Positions 22,211 to 32,919 of a stretch of DNA of 64,000 nt are shown in pieces; the stretch's first letter is position 1, and every line of letters starts with the position of its first letter. Under the pieces are notes generated by a model. The model was not told where the DNA came from and ran no database searches. It saw nothing but the letters and a program-made list of their open reading frames with translations. Origin of the DNA: Shinisaurus crocodilurus. Lineage: Eukaryota > Chordata > Lepidosauria > Squamata > Shinisauridae. Made by a program: the position numbers and the translations under genes. The stretch is from assembly GCA_021292165.1 (NCBI GenBank), contig CM037876.1, positions 285,298,521-285,362,520 on the forward strand, given 5' to 3'.

Positions 22211-22332
22211 CAAGGATAAGCTACTTGTGATCCTCCAGATGCTTTGGCCTACAACTCCCATCATCCCTCAACATTGACTATGTGTGAAAGTTGTAGGACA
22301 AAACATCCGGATCTACATGTTGTCCATCCCTG
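22211..22332. mobile_element. Short hAT-like MITE (122 bp)
   Basis: Ends CAAGGATAAGC and GTCCATCCCTG, with inner inverted repeats CCAGATG/CATCCGG and TACAACTCCCATCATCCC. Flanked by a near-perfect 8-bp duplication, GTCTAAGG (22203-22210) and GTCTAATG (22333-22340). Confidence 0.75.
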
Positions 22333-22340
22333 GTCTAATG

Positions 22341-23639
22341 AAATGGTTGTTACAACAGAATATGAAAGTAATGCCTTAATCAGGTTCGTAAAAGCCATTC
22401 ACCTATGGGGAGTAACAACTGCCTCCAATTTATCAGGCAGGGAAACATTTGTAGTTAGTATATTTCTTCTCTCACTCAGGCCACTGATATGCCACAAACA
22501 GCGTATGTTGAAAAGCACGCTAGTAAAAAAATATATTGGTGGCTAGTAACTTTTATGGTCATTCGTCTATTCTAAGCCTTGCCAGCAAGAGCCCAGTGGG
22601 ACGGGAGGAGGACAGAGGCAATTTTGCCTCATGTTCCTCGTCGTCGTCCTCCTCCTCAAAAAAAGGGAGCTAAGATGGACCTCTGAGTCCATCTAGCTCA
22701 CTTACTGGGGGTGGGCAGGAACAAATGATGAAGAGCCATAGGATCCTGCAGAATACACCCTTTTTTACCTCTATGATGTCATCCGAAGTTGCTGTTGTGA
22801 CCCTTGGAAAGCAGCTGCAGTGCTTTCCACAGTGATTGTGAGGAGGCAGGGGACGAGGGGGAAGGATCCAATGTCGGATTCCCCCTCTAGAGATCATAGG
22901 GGTGTCTATGGCCCCTGGAGGGGGAATTCAAATATTCTATGAATAAAGCATAGGATTGCTCTGCCCGTAGAACTAATGAATTCTTCCCTGTGTGGAAATA
23001 AGTCCCTATTTTATTCTAGAATCCTCAGTAAGAAGTCGGAGTTTTTTATCCTAGTAAAAGCCACCACAGTAAATATCACATAAACTCTAATAAGCTTCCA
23101 TTTCCAGGTCAGATAACTCTCAAAACAAAAACAAAAAAATCAATTTGGTAAAAATTTGGGAAACACACAAGTAAACTAAGGTCTCCTTTCTCCAGTCATA
23201 TGTGGTTTTACATGCTTGAACACCACAAATGACTATATTTGTAGGCTTAATTTTAAGATAGAAAAATAAGAACCTGGTCAAGCCACCAAAGGAAAATAAG
23301 TTAGAGATAGTAGATAGACATATCAGATAAAAGGGAGAAAGCCAGGGTCACATGGATCCATGAGCAGGTCATAAAGGTCTCTGAAGCCTTTACGAAGCTT
23401 CAACGGCTGCCTATGCTGCATTGACTGAAAAGGGGTATGAACACTGGATCTGTCCTGTCTGCATCACTCCAAGTCATGTGTCCCACCACCACCACCCTCC
23501 CCATTATATTTGGCGTATTCAGCTATACAGAAATACAACCTGCCCTTAACAGGACATTAATCAATGTAGAGGGTTTTTTTTTTATTCTTTGATTTATCTG
23601 GATTTTCACTGATTAAATGTAAAAAAGTATACACATTAT
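22341..23639. other. No gene recognised
   Basis: Apart from a GTC/CTC-rich stretch at 22638-22660 and a T run near 23573, nothing is identifiable. Confidence 0.5.
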
Positions 23640-24100
23640 AAAACCTCAACTAACAGTGCCACTAGACAGCATCCAGACAGCAATAGGACTATTTGGAGTC
23701 CCAGGTCTGACCTCAGAAACTGGCTCCAAGGTTGGAGCTGGGACTCTGAGTTTGGAGCACCTGCCCCTGCAGCCGGTGCAGAAAAAACCCTGCTGGCTGC
23801 TTCTCCAAGGTTGCATATGTGACCTTGGAGTCGGGGTTTTGTGGGTGTTCTGGGGGTAGGGAGGGGAGGAGACAGGTGCCACCATGATATGAAGTATCCT
23901 GGCAGCACCTCAGCCTCCTTCCCTCGTGCTCCAAGGTGCGGCACTTCAATGGCCGAAATCGGCTCTCTAAGTGTTTTGCAGGCTGGAAGTAGCATGGAGG
24001 CGACCTTCGCCTCTGTGCTCCTCCTGCCTTGCATAGGATGCCCATAATCTTCTGAGTTTGGCAGGCTATGGGCACCCAGACTGGATTGCACCCTAAGATA
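23640..24100. repeat. GC-rich segment, possible repeat family
   Basis: A GC-rich block that ends in CTGGATTGCACCCTAAG and contains CTCCAAGGTTGCATATGTGA. Blocks of similar style at 29370-29770 and 31390-31790 share short phrases (CCAAGGT, CCTATGC, CTGGGA) and a hairpin-rich character. Overlapping frames here show no domain. The family link is tentative. Confidence 0.35.
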
Positions 24101-24439
24101 CCCTTTTGAAGCTCTTGAAGGAAGCTCTTAAGTGTGTGATAACTTACATTCCCACTCATTATTAGCAGGAAAGGGCACCTTTTAAAGTTACTGATGGGTC
24201 TTGAACTTGTTTAGTTTTTAAACTCCCATGAGTATTGTGTAAGATTCAAAGGTACATGGTGACAACAATTTCAACTAATTGCTGCCTGCTTCAATTATCT
24301 ATGGTTTGTATTAGAAGGACCACACCATAGTCATTTCACTCTGAAAGATAAAATATCTAACAGCTTCATATACAAGCATCAAAGAAGAGACCTGGAATAT
24401 CTATACAGCATACATGGCTGCATGCTCTTCAAAAGAGAG

Positions 24440-24488
24440 CTTTGCCTATTGGGCAGCATAGAAATGTAATAAATAAATAAATAAATAA
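24440..24488 (+). repeat. LINE 3'-tail fragment
   Basis: CCTATTGGGCAGCATAGAAA followed by TGTAATAAATAAATAAATAA. Only the last 50 bp of the LINE remain. Confidence 0.6.
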
Positions 24489-24562
24489 AATCATTAGTAT
24501 TTTCTTGTAAGTCACAGACACCATTAGTTAGGGGGATGAGTTAATCTGCAATTAAAGCTTTA

Positions 24563-24694
24563 GGGCACAATTCTATGCATAGAAAAACAGTCCTGCAACT
24601 CCCAACATTCCCTAGCCAGGGGAATGCTGGGAGTTGTAGGGCTTTTTTTTTTTAGACTTTTCTTCTGCCTGAACTTGCATAGGATTGCATCCTC
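24563..24694. repeat. Foldback MITE with GGATTGCA ends
   Basis: The left end GGGCACAATTCTATGCAT pairs with the right end GCATAGGATTGCATCC. The interior holds a second hairpin (CAACTCCCAACATTCCC against GGGAATGCTGGGAGTTG). A related element lies at the far right of the window (63917-63998). Confidence 0.75.
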
Positions 24695-24825
24695 AGTTGA
24701 TTAGTATACCAATTAGAACAAAGTCTGTAGCCCTAGGTCTCTTGTCTGATTAAAATCAGTGGAAGAAGTTAGTCAAGACTTGCTAAGACTTGACTAAATT
24801 CTTCCACTTTTTTCAGTAGGGTTCA

Positions 24826-25003
24826 TATAGGAATATAGGAAGCTGCCTTAAATTGAGTCAAACCTTTGGTCCATCTAGGCCAATACTGTTGAGACTGAAT
24901 GACAGCAGCTCTCCAGGGTTTCAGGTAGGAGTTTTTCTTGTCCTACCTGGAGGTGCTGGGCATCAACTCTCAGACTTTCTGCTTTACCACTGAGCTACGG
25001 GCG
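24826..25003 (-). repeat. tRNA-Ala-derived SINE
   Basis: Minus-strand copy. The head near 25003 reads GTAGCTCAGTGGTAAAGCAG in sense orientation, and the body contains CAGCAGCTCTCCAGGGTTTC on the plus strand. Diverged from the 13016 and 54925 copies. Confidence 0.82.
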
Positions 25004-25779
25004 GCCTGCTCTGGACTGGAGGACTAGCCTGCCTTTAAGGAAATAAGGACCACTAATTCAGTAGTAGAAATCAATACAAAGGGTTTCTTCACTAATAGTG
25101 AGTGAATTTTGTGAACATTTGTCAGGAGTTTAGCACAAAGAGGGGCAGAATAAAAATACATTTATCCTAAACAGTTTATGAGGAATTATTACATTCTGTA
25201 CACTTCACAGCAAATTATTACATACAGTTCCTGAACTTTAAACGATTGTTTTTAACTGATATACACACTTAAAACAACAACATGCAGCAGCTCTAAACAG
25301 TAAAAACGGAATGCCTCCTATGAGCTAAACTGAATTAGGAATGAATGTCAGGGATCAATAGAAGGGAAGCACAAAGTACTAACATTTCAGAGTGAAAGGA
25401 GACTTCAACAAACTGATTTTTCAGCCAATTCCAATCAAGTTCCCATATGGAAAATGATGCCCTGGCTAGCAGAGACACTTTCCCCATTTAGGATTAAAAG
25501 GTTCACCTTTTCTTCCGTCACGTTCCCCTTTAACGGAGTCCTCCTGACAGGTAAAAATCAAGCAGGTGCAGCGTTGCCCATCACTCTGGAGCAATTCTGC
25601 ACCTGTTGAATTTTTGCCTCTCGTACAGACACAGATGTGCCGGATTCTTTTTTTTTTTTTTAAGGCAGCAACCCCACCAAGCCCCATTCCCTTCCAGCCT
25701 CCCCCTCATTCCCGCTTCTCATCACCACCACCCTGTCCCAACTAGCCAGGGAGCTGCTGCTTGGTACAGCTGCACAAGG
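25004..25779. other. No gene recognised
   Basis: Flank on the presumed intron side of the CpG island. Nothing identified apart from a T run at 25648-25662. Confidence 0.5.
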
Positions 25780-26900
25780 GGCTTACCTCAACATGGAACC
25801 CAGGTCGATCAGTCGTCCCCTTCATCCTCCACGGCTCTACCTTTTTCCTCCGGGACAGTCCCGCGGCAGCCAGCCGGGCGACAGCAATGGAGCGCGCCTC
25901 AGTCCTGCAGTCAGGAGCACCTGGCTCCTCCCCACAGCGCGCACGATACAGCCGACCTTCGCTTCCAGCGCCCTGAGGGGGAAACTCGTCCCTCTTCACA
26001 CGAGAAGGGGGGGGGGGAACTCCAGCACCAAACTGGAGAGAGAGGGAGGGAGGGAGGGAGAGAGAGAGAAGAGGCGCGCTGGCCGCCTCAGAGGAGCGAC
26101 GCGACTGCCGTGAGGCAAATTTGGCCTCCTTTTCCCTCTCCGTCACCTACGCTCCTTGTCTTTCTTTCCTTTCCCGGCTTACATATACCTGTAGTTGAAT
26201 TTGGCTCTCTCCCCCCGCCCCGCCAACAAGGCGCACAGCAGCCCCTTTCACCCTTTCTGATTCTCCCCTCCTCAGCCACCGTCTTACACAAAAATGCTTC
26301 GTCCAGCCCTTTCCTAACTTAATACAACCAGCTCTCGGAGGGCTTAGTTAGCACACTTGGGGCTCCTTACGTTACAGGCGTCGAACCGGAGCTCTTAGCG
26401 CCCCGGTGCCCGCCAACCCCAACATGCCCTTTGCAAATAGAAGGCGCTCTTTCGCTTGCGTCTGCTTTTAGCTGGTTCTCATTGCCCGCTTTCTTGCAGC
26501 CTGTCGTGCTTTAGTTTCTTCAGCGCCTCACCTGGTTTGCAGTCCTTCCCTCCCGCGCACCCCGTCTCTCCCTGTAGCACCAGCTGCCGCTAAAGCATTC
26601 TCTCTCACTCTCTCTCTCACGCACTACTTGCAACTCATAAGTAACAGAGCAGGTTTTTAGGAGGCGGGCGCGTTTTTCTCTTTTTAACTGTTGCACAGAA
26701 ACGGGCCTGGCTTCCTCTCCACGAAGGTTATAAGCAGTTCTAGCAGTTCTGAGGTATGAATCTAAACTTCCTTACCTGCTTTGGGCTATTTTTCTCCCCT
26801 ACTTAAACCGGATGCAACAGCCTTTCCGGCGGGCCCTAAAGCCAGACAAGTTTTGTCCAGCAAATCTGGAATTTCCAAGTTTGCAATAAAATGAGGCCGC
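25780..26900 (-). promoter_or_regulatory. CpG island, probable promoter of a minus-strand gene
   Basis: CpG dinucleotides are frequent here (for example GGAGCGCGCC, GAGGCGCGC, GCGACGCGACTGCCG, GGCGTCGAACCGG) and scarce in the surrounding 20 kb. This is how an unmethylated vertebrate promoter looks. A GGGA-rich simple repeat interrupts it at about 26036-26070. Together with the minus-strand donor at 25787/25786 it suggests transcription toward lower coordinates. Human gene order places TC2N here, downstream of FBLN5 on the same strand, but that assignment is inference from synteny. Confidence 0.7.
25787..26150 (-). other. Putative first exon of a minus-strand gene (TC2N by synteny)
   Basis: A strong splice donor, GTTGAG followed by GTAAGC, is read on the minus strand with the last exon base at 25787. 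It lies at the edge of the CpG island, where a first exon would end. An open frame before it contains a short in-frame start, MKGTTDRPGFHVE, running into the donor, but nothing shows that it is translated; the exon may be 5' UTR only. The upstream limit at 26150 is a guess. I did not recognise any coding exon of TC2N or another gene in the 25 kb below it, so the gene name is left open. Confidence 0.4.
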
Positions 26901-27277
26901 TCAGCTTGGCCACGGACTGATCATTATAGTCATAGCCAGAGGAGACAAATTTAAATCAAATTTGCCAGCCTGATCTTAAGGGACTTGAGCTTCATACATA
27001 CATACAATGGTTTAACAAACCTGACTTTCCTCAAGAAATATTATAGAATTATTTGGTTTTCTCTCTTTACAGGAAAGCCAAAGTTGGAGTACCATTGATA
27101 ATAACACCACACTTGTAGCATGATCACATTCTGAGCTGCACAACCAAGGCTCATTTGCACTGGAGACTAAATATTTGGGCAGGGGCGGGCTGTTTGGGGG
27201 ATGATCATTCTAACCACCTCCAGGTGTGCACACATACAATTTCAGACCATGTGATTATTCCTCAGGAGCATTATTTA
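26901..27277. other. No gene recognised
   Basis: Anonymous sequence between the CpG island and a SINE fragment. Confidence 0.5.
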
Positions 27278-27333
27278 TCACATTTATATCCCACCTTTTT
27301 TCCTCCTTTAAGGAACCCAAGGCGGCATACATG
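27278..27333 (-). repeat. Sauria-type SINE, 3' fragment
   Basis: Only the tail portion remains (CATTTATATCCCACCTTTTT and AAGGAACCCAAGGCGG). The tRNA-like head is missing. Confidence 0.82.
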
Positions 27334-27947
27334 ATCCGCGGCATAGATGGCCTGTGGCTCACGCTGGCTCAGCTTGTCTGAGCGTGGAAAAAGCTATGCA
27401 GGGTCAGGCCTGGTTGTTACTTGGATGGAAGACCCCTCCTCTAGTTTCCTGCACTGAGCAGGGGGTTGGACTCGATAGCCTTGTAGGCTCCTTCCAACTC
27501 TATTCACTACAGCACTCTCGCAGGCTCACTATTTCAACATAATGTTACGGGTTTCCTATTTGTTTTCAGTGAGCAGGGTTGTTAGTGTGGCACAATAACT
27601 TAAATTGACAAAAGACTGTTCTTAGTGGTGACTTGTCTCCACAGGGGCTAAGAAGGCAATATGATGGTCAGAAGAGATGACTCAACTGGACTTTCCCTCA
27701 CCCCAGCCAGGGAGGATGGGGGAAGGTGTCTACACATACACATGTGCTTTACACGTACACAGGATGCAGACTGAAGGCAGACATGGAATTTGCCCTTCTT
27801 TAAAAGCATCTTTCTAGAGATCTGATGTCTCCTAGGGCCAAAACAGACATTACTTCAAGTACATGTCAATTTTTTCTCCACTTTCCATATTTTCCCCACT
27901 TTTACTCTAGATCAGGTGAAGGCCCCTGATTCGGATCAGGACCCTGG

Positions 27948-27982
<35 letters not shown>

Positions 27983-28134
27983 TATGGTGTTTTTTTTAAA
28001 AAAAGATCTTGATTGGGAGTCCTGCACCTACTGTAGAGTAAAAAGGAACAAAAGACATAGTTGTTAGACACTAGGAATCTGATGTGGGAGCAGTGGACTT
28101 TGGATGTCTGTTGGGGTGTTTAAACTGTATCTCC
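27334..28134. other. No gene; (GT)n microsatellite
   Basis: Besides the 5S-headed SINE, this stretch has a GT dinucleotide run at 27950-27978 and nothing else identifiable. Confidence 0.6.
27346..27510 (+). repeat. 5S rRNA-derived SINE with CR1-like 3' tail
   Basis: 27348-27433 matches the 5S rRNA gene from its start through the internal control region: AAGCTATGCAGGGTCAGGCC, then TGGTTGTTACTTGGATGGAA and GACC. It is not a functional 5S gene, because the central part is altered and the 3' third is replaced. The following CTCCTCTAGTTTCCTGCACT and TAGGCTCCTTCCAACTCTAT form a body and tail of CR1 3' type. The same body without a 5S head occurs inverted at 42575-42670, which shows that this is a repeat family. 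Confidence 0.75.
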
Positions 28135-28142
28135 ACCTAGGC

Positions 28143-29065
28143 CAGTGATGGCGAACCTATGGCACGGGTGCCACAGCTGGCACGCAGGGACCTCTCTGTG
28201 GGCATTTGAGCCATTGGTCACCAGATCACGAAAAGAACGTCCCCTTCTGCAAAACACTAATGATCTTGTTCTTTCTCACAGTGTGGAACAGAATGCTTTT
28301 ATTCTAGAATTCCTGTTACAGAATTCTTTTCTACATTGTTATCACATTTAAAAGATTTTGAAGAATGATGCACAGAGCATGGCTTGGATGTAAAGCCCTA
28401 ACAGTTGACCCGAGTGCTGCATGTGTTGCTCTCAAACTAATGGAGTATGAGCCAAGGTTTGACAAATTATCAGCATGCATGCAATAGCAAAAATCACATT
28501 AATTGTGCAAAAGCATGCCCAATGCAAACTTTTACCTAATGCAGTGTTTGCAGCCCAAGACATAAAGTGTTTAAAATGTGTTAAGCATGTTTAGTTTTCT
28601 TGTTTATCTTGCTCATCCTAGTACAGGTTGACTTTTACTTTTACTAATCTGACACCTGTAGAAGCAGGGAAAGGACCCGGAGTAAAGCTTGCCCCATACA
28701 ATTTCAGTCTGGCATATAATCATATTACAAGTTGAGAATCCCTTATCCAAAAATACATGTGCCTAATTATTTAAAAAGTTTGTATAAATTCCCTTCAGGC
28801 TATGTGTACAATGTTGTACTATAATAATTTTTTGAGTTGATTTTTTCCCCCCAACAAAAAACTGTTTGTATCATTGAAAGCTCTGTTATTGTGTTTTTCT
28901 TTTAAGACAAAAGATGTTAATTAGTTCAGACAACTGTATGAGTTGTTTTTCTAAAACTAACACCTCGGTATTCAGGTTTAATTGCAGTGTTGGCACTTTG
29001 AAATAAATAAGTTGGTTTTGTGTTGCAGTTTGGGCACTCGGGCTCAAAAAGGTTCGCCATCACTG
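28143..29065. mobile_element. Complete non-autonomous hAT element (923 bp)
   Basis: Ends CAGTGATGGCGAACCTATGG and its inverted partner GGTTCGCCATCACTG. A perfect 8-bp duplication, ACCTAGGC, lies at 28135-28142 and 29066-29073. The interior is A/T-rich with no intact frame and is probably a decayed transposase remnant. Subterminal GGCAC/GTGCC boxes flank both ends. Confidence 0.95.
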
Positions 29066-29369
29066 ACCTAGGCCCTAACTGTATATTTGGAAATAAATGC
29101 AAATATTATAAAGCACCAATCAGCCTTCAGTGACCTCCTAAAGGAAACCAAACCTGGATAAGCACTCTACCCCGGAACTTCTCACCATTCAAAGACCTAA
29201 GAAAGGTAGTAGGTATAATGTCATTGCCACAAATAACTTTATTTGCATTTTTTTAAATTGAGAGGCTTCTCTTGTCTTGGTTGCATTGGTATAGTTCTTC
29301 TGAAGTATAACAAAGTAAATAATCACAATAACAGCCCCATCATATGTGGGTGCCCGCAAACCTCCAAAC

Positions 29370-29770
29370 CCGGTGGATTACAGGCATCCTATTGAGTGCA
29401 TGAGGAGCGTGGCGGATAGGATTGCCGCTGTGCTCCCCTTGCCATCAAAAACATCTAGATGGCCAGTTTTGGCCATCTAGATGTTTTACACCTCACGAGG
29501 AGGAGAGGCTGAGGCACTGCCTGGATTCAATGGAAATCGGGGTGCCTTGCTCCTCCCCTCCCCAGGAACACCCTCCCCACAGGGGAACCGAAGGCAGTCT
29601 TCCATGTTCGGTTCCCAGCTGGCACGGAAAGAACCGGGGGGGGATACTGGGGGGGGCACTCAGCAGTGCTGCAACCTTGGAAGGGATTTCCAAGGTCGCA
29701 GCGGCAACTATGCCCCATCCTATGGCCCCCAGACAAGGCCCTAAAGGTTGTACCACTTTTTTCCCAATGA
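29370..29770. repeat. GC-rich hairpin-containing segment
   Basis: Contains a perfect 17-bp inverted repeat (AAAACATCTAGATGGCC at 29448-29464 and its complement at 29471-29487) and a GC-rich remainder. It resembles the blocks at 23640 and 31390. Overlapping open frames show no domain. Confidence 0.5.
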
Positions 29771-30307
29771 AATTTTGAATGTATCCACGAGCAGAACTTC
29801 AGGCTTTGTGGAATGTATTACCTCATCCTGCTGAAACCTGAAATGGTAACAGAGGTTTCCTCTCATTTTCTCAAGACCTTATCGGATTTCTCAATTTACC
29901 TCTGACTTTCAACCCCCAGGCTCAGTTATGTGGCAATGGACACACATGCTCCTTGACCAATGCCCAGCAAGACCCAAAATAAGGAACGAATATGAACAAA
30001 AATAGTATTGAAAAACAGGGAAGATCTTTTACAAAAATAGTGGAGCAGTATCCCTTCCTAATTTCATCTTCCATTTGAGACATTTGTGCTTCTGGCTATT
30101 AGGAAGTAATGGTCACTACAATCAAGGCCCACATCAATGGTAGGCATGGTCAGTCCAAACTCACACACAACTACCGGTAGTTTTATTGTACACATAGGGG
30201 CTTTGGGTGTGTATGTCTGGAAACGGCAACCCCTTTCACCCATGTCATATAGCAAACCCCTTTCTGAAATGCAGAAGTCTTTCTATAACACTGTTATATA
30301 GGCTGAG
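29771..30307. other. No gene recognised
   Basis: Nothing identifiable. Confidence 0.5.
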
Positions 30308-30620
30308 CAGGGACAGTGTCAAGGGTAGGCATGGTTGGTCACCTGCCAAGGGCCCGAACCCCAGCAGTGGCCCACTGACAAGAGCCCCATAGTCTTGCTC
30401 CTCCTATTCACCATTGCAACCTGCTTCTTCACCTACCTCTGGTTCTGGCCCAGACAGTGGTAGTAGTGAGAAGGAGGAGCAGTCGATGCCACTGCCTACT
30501 TGCTCACTTTCAAGCAAACAATAGTAAGGATAAGAAAAAGGAGGAGAAATAATAGCAACTGGTGAAAATGGTGGTGAGAATCTAGACTCAATGTGGGAGG
30601 AGTATCATTGAGGGGGCTCT
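30308..30620. mobile_element. hAT-like non-autonomous element, copy 1
   Basis: Begins CAGGGACAGTGTCAAGGGTA and ends near GAGGGGGCTCTG. A relative at 41879 begins CAGGGCCGGAGTCAAGGGTC and shares GGCATGGTTGG and CACCTGCCAAGG. The CAGGG-type start suggests hAT, but no target duplication was confirmed. Confidence 0.5.
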
Positions 30621-31139
30621 GAAAAACTCGGAAAGAACTGGAGATTTAAAAACAAACAAATATGAATGTGGGGAAAAGCAAAACTGACAAATTTGTCTAT
30701 CCAGGCAGAGGGCTTTGAATGCTCAGCTCTTAAATGTCTGAATCTCTCTATTCAGCCATGCTTATGGTACTGAAGAATTTGGGTTCCCACTCCTTTCTGA
30801 GAGGCTCCTCATCTTTAACAGCTACATGGCAGGCAGGTAGGGCCATAGCAGAAAATGCAAACGTATGCGGGATTTTCTCTCCAGCACTGCCACTACCTAT
30901 GGGGAAACTGCCCCTTCACTGGGCAATTCCACCTATGGGATTTCTTATTTTTTTAGCAAATGCTTATATTTCAGGGCCCAAGGGACTCTCTGCCACTATA
31001 ACTCAGACTTTCACAAGCTGGCCCTTTTCCTCTGCCACCAATTCTCTTAGAATACTTTAAAAACTCCTAGAAGCTTGATATTAGAGGCTTAGGCGTGAGA
31101 TGGGCACCAATGCTAGAGACAAATGAACTATTAAATCAG
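30621..31139. other. No gene recognised
   Basis: Nothing identifiable. Confidence 0.5.
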
Positions 31140-31300
31140 TTAATTTATTAAAGAGATATTTTGTACATAAGGGAATACTAATATTTACTTTCGAATACTA
31201 TTCAAAATAATAATTTCAAATAGTATTAATAATAATCGATTAACTAGTATTTGAATAATATTCGAATACTAATATTTACTTTAATATTTACTTACTTTAC
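31140..31300. repeat. AT-rich palindromic cluster
   Basis: Multiple interlocking copies of TTCGAATACTATT and AATAATATTCGAATA on both strands, with ATCGATTAACTAG at the centre. The phrase CGAATACTAATATTTACTTT... appears twice (about 31180 and 31264). It may be the terminal region of a DNA transposon. Confidence 0.6.
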
Positions 31301-31389
31301 TTAGCTTGCTAACACTCCTTAAGGACTCAAGAGACACGCTAATACAAGCCTCTTAGAACACAATCCTATTGCGATACCCATAAGCCCTC

Positions 31390-31790
31390 AAATTTGAAGG
31401 CTTATTATAGTCATCCTATGCAGAGCGGGAAGAGCGGTGGAGACAAGCTTCGCCGCCCTCTCCATCCTCCAGGCCTGCATATTTCGCTAGATGGGCTTGT
31501 TTGCCCATCAAACAAGCATTTTGGAGCAGGAGGGAAGAAGGCTGGAGAGGCTTCAGGATAGCTCATATCTTGGCCTCTCCAGTCTCCTCCCCTGCCCGCC
31601 CACCCAAACACCCTCTTTTCCCCCTCTCCAAGGTCACTTTCCTGACCTTGGACAGCAGCCGGTGTGGTTCTTTCCACACTGGCTACAGGGGGGAGAGTGT
31701 CAGAGCTCCAATTCCCAGCTTGGAGTGCTGTCTCCGACCTTGGATCTGGGAATACAAAATTTCCTATGGTCCTTCAGACTCTGTCTAGGG
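31390..31790. repeat. GC-rich hairpin-containing segment
   Basis: GC-rich block with the local hairpin GATGGGCTTGTTTGCCCATC at 31490-31509 and paired CCAAGGTCACTTTCCTGACC text. Similar in style to 23640 and 29370. Open frames are unconvincing. Confidence 0.4.
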
Positions 31791-32304
31791 GCCATAGAAT
31801 TGCTCCCTTACTACTACTTTTCCCTCAGGCTAAATTCCCTAAATCTCCACCACAGCCAAATACACTCACATACCCTCCAACTGTCCCCAATATTCTGGGA
31901 CCTTCACAAATACCCTTAAGCCATCACGGCTTCTCCCTTTGTTATGCAAAGTCCCGAATTCTCTGGTCCCCCCCAAAAAAACTGCTTTTTTTGCGGATGG
32001 CCCCTTTAAGAAACAGTAAGCAGGGAGGGAACAGACGCTAGGATGTGTGTGCGTGTGTGCATGCGCCCCGCCCCGCCCCGTCCAGGGGGAAAAAAGGAGG
32101 TGGAGGCAGGCGGCACCAGCTGACTCTTTGCCTCTAACAGGTGAGTTTACAGTGTCAGAAGGAAATGCAAAAAAGTTTCCCTTCTCTCTGAAGCTCCGTG
32201 TTTGGGGGTATGGGGTGGATGGGTAAAATTCACCTGTTGAATTTGTGCCAACCCTGTCAATTTTAAAAAAGAAAGGGATTGCCCTGCAAGCACTGACCCC
32301 CCCC
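31791..32304. other. No gene recognised
   Basis: A GT/GC-rich simple stretch lies at about 32044-32083. Nothing else is identifiable. Confidence 0.5.
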
Positions 32305-32393
32305 CCCCATGTATACACACTTTCCTGTGAGTAAGTCCCATTGAACGTAATAGGACTTACTTCTCTGAGTACCCATGCATAGGATTGCACTGT
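32305..32393. repeat. Short palindromic MITE, GCAATCCTAT family
   Basis: TTTCCTGTGAGTAAGTCCCA pairs with TAGGACTTACTTCTCTGAGT. The right end ATGCATAGGATTGCACTG is typical of the family. Confidence 0.75.
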
Positions 32394-32909
32394 TACTCTG
32401 TTTTCAGAGCAGTGGTAAATTTTACTTGGCTCTACCTGTGTACCCCATGTGAAAGTCTTTTTCTAACACATGCTGAAGTGCCATGGAGAAAGCTCTCTAC
32501 AGTAATGATTAGGCTTATTCTGCAGGGATTTTGGATTGTTTCTTTTAATGCATTAGAATTTTTTTAAAAATAATTTTTTAGCAGAAAACACACCCTCCTC
32601 AAGAGAAAGAAATAAAAAATCCCAACTACCTCAAATACCAGCAACAAACATCATCATTCCATTTTGGCATTATTGTTCAATCACAGTGTTGTTGTTCTTG
32701 TTTTTTTAATAAAGTACAATAGAGCCCACATGTTTTTTTCTGACTGGAGAAAATAGGAGCTTGCAGGGTGGGCCTGTGAACCACTTTGCACACTCAGAGA
32801 TATCTAAATGTTAAATATTATTATTTCTTTGGCAAACTACTAATGAGAACAAAGCCACCATGGAGGGATCCATTTTTAAAGTAGGAGGGAGATCTTTAAA
32901 ACAAGGAGT
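32394..32909. other. No gene; CR1-like edge at the right
   Basis: Mostly anonymous. The last 50 bp before the LINE appear continuous with the CR1-like text that resumes at 36904. Confidence 0.45.
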
Positions 32910-32919
32910 ATCCTGCACA

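Noticed and set aside
23636..24159. Overlapping minus-strand frames of about 150 residues
   Set aside because: No recognisable domain, two frames of similar length overlap, and the block resembles other GC-rich repeats in the window.
25606..26322. A 238-residue open frame on the plus strand across the CpG island
   Set aside because: Composition is Ser/Pro/Arg-rich as expected from a GC-rich island read in any frame. No domain is visible, and overlapping long frames exist on both strands.
27348..27433. A functional 5S rRNA gene
   Set aside because: The control region is mutated, the 3' third is absent and no T terminator follows. It is better read as a SINE head.
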